From: Paraherbaspirillum soli
GTDB lineage: Bacteria > Pseudomonadota > Gammaproteobacteria > Burkholderiales > Burkholderiaceae_D
Assembly (NCBI RefSeq): GCF_042654985.1
Contig: NZ_JBHSMT010000012.1
Location: 1-64,000 of the forward strand
Reading direction: 5' to 3'
DNA length: 64,000 bases
Part shown: positions 62,607-64,000 of the stretch, one piece after another
How positions within the stretch are numbered: position 1 is the stretch's first letter
How the letters are laid out: each line of letters begins with the position of its first letter
Notes under the pieces: model-generated
Databases searched by the model: none
Told to the model about the DNA's origin: nothing
Seen by the model: only the letters and a program-made list of their open reading frames with translations
Translations under genes and position numbers: made by a program

Positions 62607-63575
62607 TCAACCCAGCAAGCCTTGTTTTGCGAAACTGTCCCGGCCTACTTTGGTATCGAGCATGCCGATCTCGGATGCCAGCGAAACGATGCCGGCATAG
62701 TCGAGTGCGGCAAGATCGACTTCATGTTGATCCCTGCATTCCTGGATCATTGCTTCAGCATCTGGAAAATTAATTTGCTGCAACAAGGACAGCCAGACGT
62801 CCAGTTCCCGGTCCGCGAACCAGACCACGGGACGCGGCAGGATGTCGGCGCAAAAGGCTTGCTGGGCCTCTGTCAAGTTGTAGAAATAGAGCTTTCCAAA
62901 AGATCTGAATAACGGGCTGTGCGACATTTCGTCATGGCGGTGGGCCTCGACGGTTTGTCGGTTGAATGACTGGATTTCCTGATTCTCACTGAGTAAATGG
63001 AGGTAGTCGCTGATGAAGATTTCAGAAACCACTGCGGTGCAAAATTGAATCATCTGCCGCTGCCACGCGTGCTCCATCTGTGCTTGCATTTGCTTCATAT
63101 AGCCGACCAGGTGAAATTGCGGCACATGCAGCGTATCCATGCCGCGCCAGCGCTTGGTCAAGCGATTGGCCTCTTCCACCAAATGCAGATGATAGGCCTC
63201 ATCCACCATGGTTTCCGATGCCGCCAGCTGTGCTTCCGGGTCATCCAGTCCGGGCAGCCGTCCCGCAGTAATATCGGAGCAGGCAGGCGCAACGATTTCG
63301 GTTTCGATCTGTACGGTTTTGGCGTTGTACATAATCCAGCCGCAAGTCAGCACCTTGGATTTCATTTCCTTGGACGCGCTTAAGTACCGCGCCTGGTCTT
63401 TGAAGGGCAGCAGCTCTTCAAGGAAATCTTCCTTGTTTTCTTCGAAAATCGGGACGAGTTCTTCTTTCTTTACTCGCGCTCGATTAGGCCATGTTTTGGC
63501 AAATGCGCTCAGCATGCGTTTACTGCGTGAGACGTCATTTGACAGTGTTGATACGTCGTCGTTAAAGGCAATCAT
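62607..63575 (-). CDS. AurF-like diiron oxygenase
   Basis: 322 aa from the ATG at 63575; an earlier GTG start is less likely. The ligand pattern matches AurF, the p-aminobenzoate N-oxygenase. With this start E91, E126, H129, H212, E216 and H219 are in the same spacing as AurF E101, E136, H139, H223, E227 and H230 (AurF numbers from memory): note EAYHLHL near 126-132 and EAHRHDEMSH near 210-219, and E184 in VVSEIFIS as the bridging glutamate. AurF-type enzymes oxidise amines to nitro or hydroxylamine compounds with O2 and an external reductase. The possible operon supplies a flavin/2Fe-2S reductase. The substrate is unknown. Confidence 0.87.
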   Translation of the reverse strand: MIAFNDDVSTLSNDVSRSKRMLSAFAKTWPNRARVKKEELVPIFEENKEDFLEELLPFKDQARYLSASKEMKSKVLTCGWIMYNAKTVQIETEIVAPACSDITAGRLPGLDDPEAQLAASETMVDEAYHLHLVEEANRLTKRWRGMDTLHVPQFHLVGYMKQMQAQMEHAWQRQMIQFCTAVVSEIFISDYLHLLSENQEIQSFNRQTVEAHRHDEMSHSPLFRSFGKLYFYNLTEAQQAFCADILPRPVVWFADRELDVWLSLLQQINFPDAEAMIQECRDQHEVDLAALDYAGIVSLASEIGMLDTKVGRDSFAKQGLLG

Positions 63576-63679
63576 GATGTCTAAAATTCCAATGAGTGAT
63601 GTTGCTAAAGAAACCGAAGGGCGGAAGCGAATCACCTGCTCACTCGTCGCCTGACTTGATACGACCGACCCCGGTGAAT

Positions 63680-64000
63680 TTATCTATTCCTTCCCGCGGC
63701 AAATTCACCGTGGAACATTTCCAGGCCATCGGCTTTCGAGAAGACCTTGACCACCTTGTCTGTCTTGGTATCGATTTTGATCAGATAGTTGGAAATGAAG
63801 CTGGAAACAAAAACAAAGTCGCCGTCCAGCATCGCAGAAGCGGTATGCGCATTGCGGAAGTCGGCCGGCAACTCGCCATCGCCTGGAGACAGGCGTTTGA
63901 TGAGCTTCGGCTGGCTCTGCTTACTGATATCCCAGATGGAAATGTAACCGTCACGACCGTAGTCGCCTTTCGGTGCATTCGTTTTTTCGCCCCAGGAGTC
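63680..64000 (-). CDS. Beta-propeller (YVTN/WD-like) protein, partial C-terminus
   Basis: The frame runs from the stop at 63680 through the right edge; its start is outside the window. The visible part reads GRDGYISIWDISKQSQPKLI, then HTASAMLDGDFVFVSSFISN YLIKIDTKTDKVVKVFSKAD. Repeating VFVSSFISNYLIKIDTKTDKV segments are those of seven-bladed YVTN propellers, often secreted and involved in protein or metal binding. It is upstream of the AurF-like gene by 104 bp on the same strand. Its role in this group is unknown. Confidence 0.72.
   Translation of the reverse strand, partial: DSWGEKTNAPKGDYGRDGYISIWDISKQSQPKLIKRLSPGDGELPADFRNAHTASAMLDGDFVFVSSFISNYLIKIDTKTDKVVKVFSKADGLEMFHGEFAAGRNR

Overview
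The window looks like a chromosomal segment of a GC-rich betaproteobacterium. Gene content, codon use and the type VI secretion (T6SS) gene set fit Burkholderiales, and an Oxalobacteraceae member such as Collimonas is my best guess; no rRNA or other species marker is present. I found no tRNA, rRNA or CRISPR array.

Left part (1-20.8 kb). The left edge carries a minus-strand promoter, a C4-antisense-RNA-like leader and the start of an Icd-like phage-type protein. Then comes a polymorphic-toxin locus read on the minus strand: a giant Rhs/YD-repeat protein (5349 aa, 16 kb) with a C-terminal WHH (HNH/EndoVII) nuclease-like tip, an intact SUKH-family immunity gene right behind it, and a second SUKH gene split by a 1206-bp IS5-family element. 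The split gene can be rebuilt exactly from its 4-bp target duplication. Three small genes of unknown function lie between the Rhs gene and the T6SS cluster.

T6SS cluster (20.4-43.0 kb). Minus strand: tssH, tssG, tssF, tssE, hcp, tssC, tssB and a TPR lipoprotein. Plus strand: tssJ, tssK, tssL, then an inserted parDE-type toxin-antitoxin pair, a tagX-like M15 peptidase, tssM, tagF and an OmpA-family protein. tssA is convergent at the end. No vgrG or PAAR gene is in the window. A small gene with a second C4-like leader, and a Spherulin-4-like secreted protein, close this region.

Nucleoside/ribose utilisation (45.0-55.6 kb, all minus strand). The genes are a Tsx-like outer-membrane channel, a LacI-type regulator, an exported nucleoside hydrolase, RbsA/RbsC-type ABC importer parts, ribokinase, transaldolase and transketolase. 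The logic is: nucleosides enter through Tsx, ribose is released in the periplasm, imported, phosphorylated and passed to the pentose phosphate pathway. Three promoters in the cluster each carry a tandem pair of near-identical 12-bp palindromes, the likely LacI operators. No ribose-binding protein gene is present.

Right part (56-64 kb). An exported protein of unknown family, two tandem thioredoxin-like proteins, an AhpD-like protein and a MarR regulator with a Cys-rich tail are linked by a TTAGGAGTCCTAA-type palindrome. Next to them, on the minus strand, is a possible operon with an AurF-like diiron N-oxygenase, a class I glutamine amidotransferase-like protein, a YiiM-like MOSC protein, a flavin/2Fe-2S reductase, and the end of a beta-propeller protein cut by the window edge.
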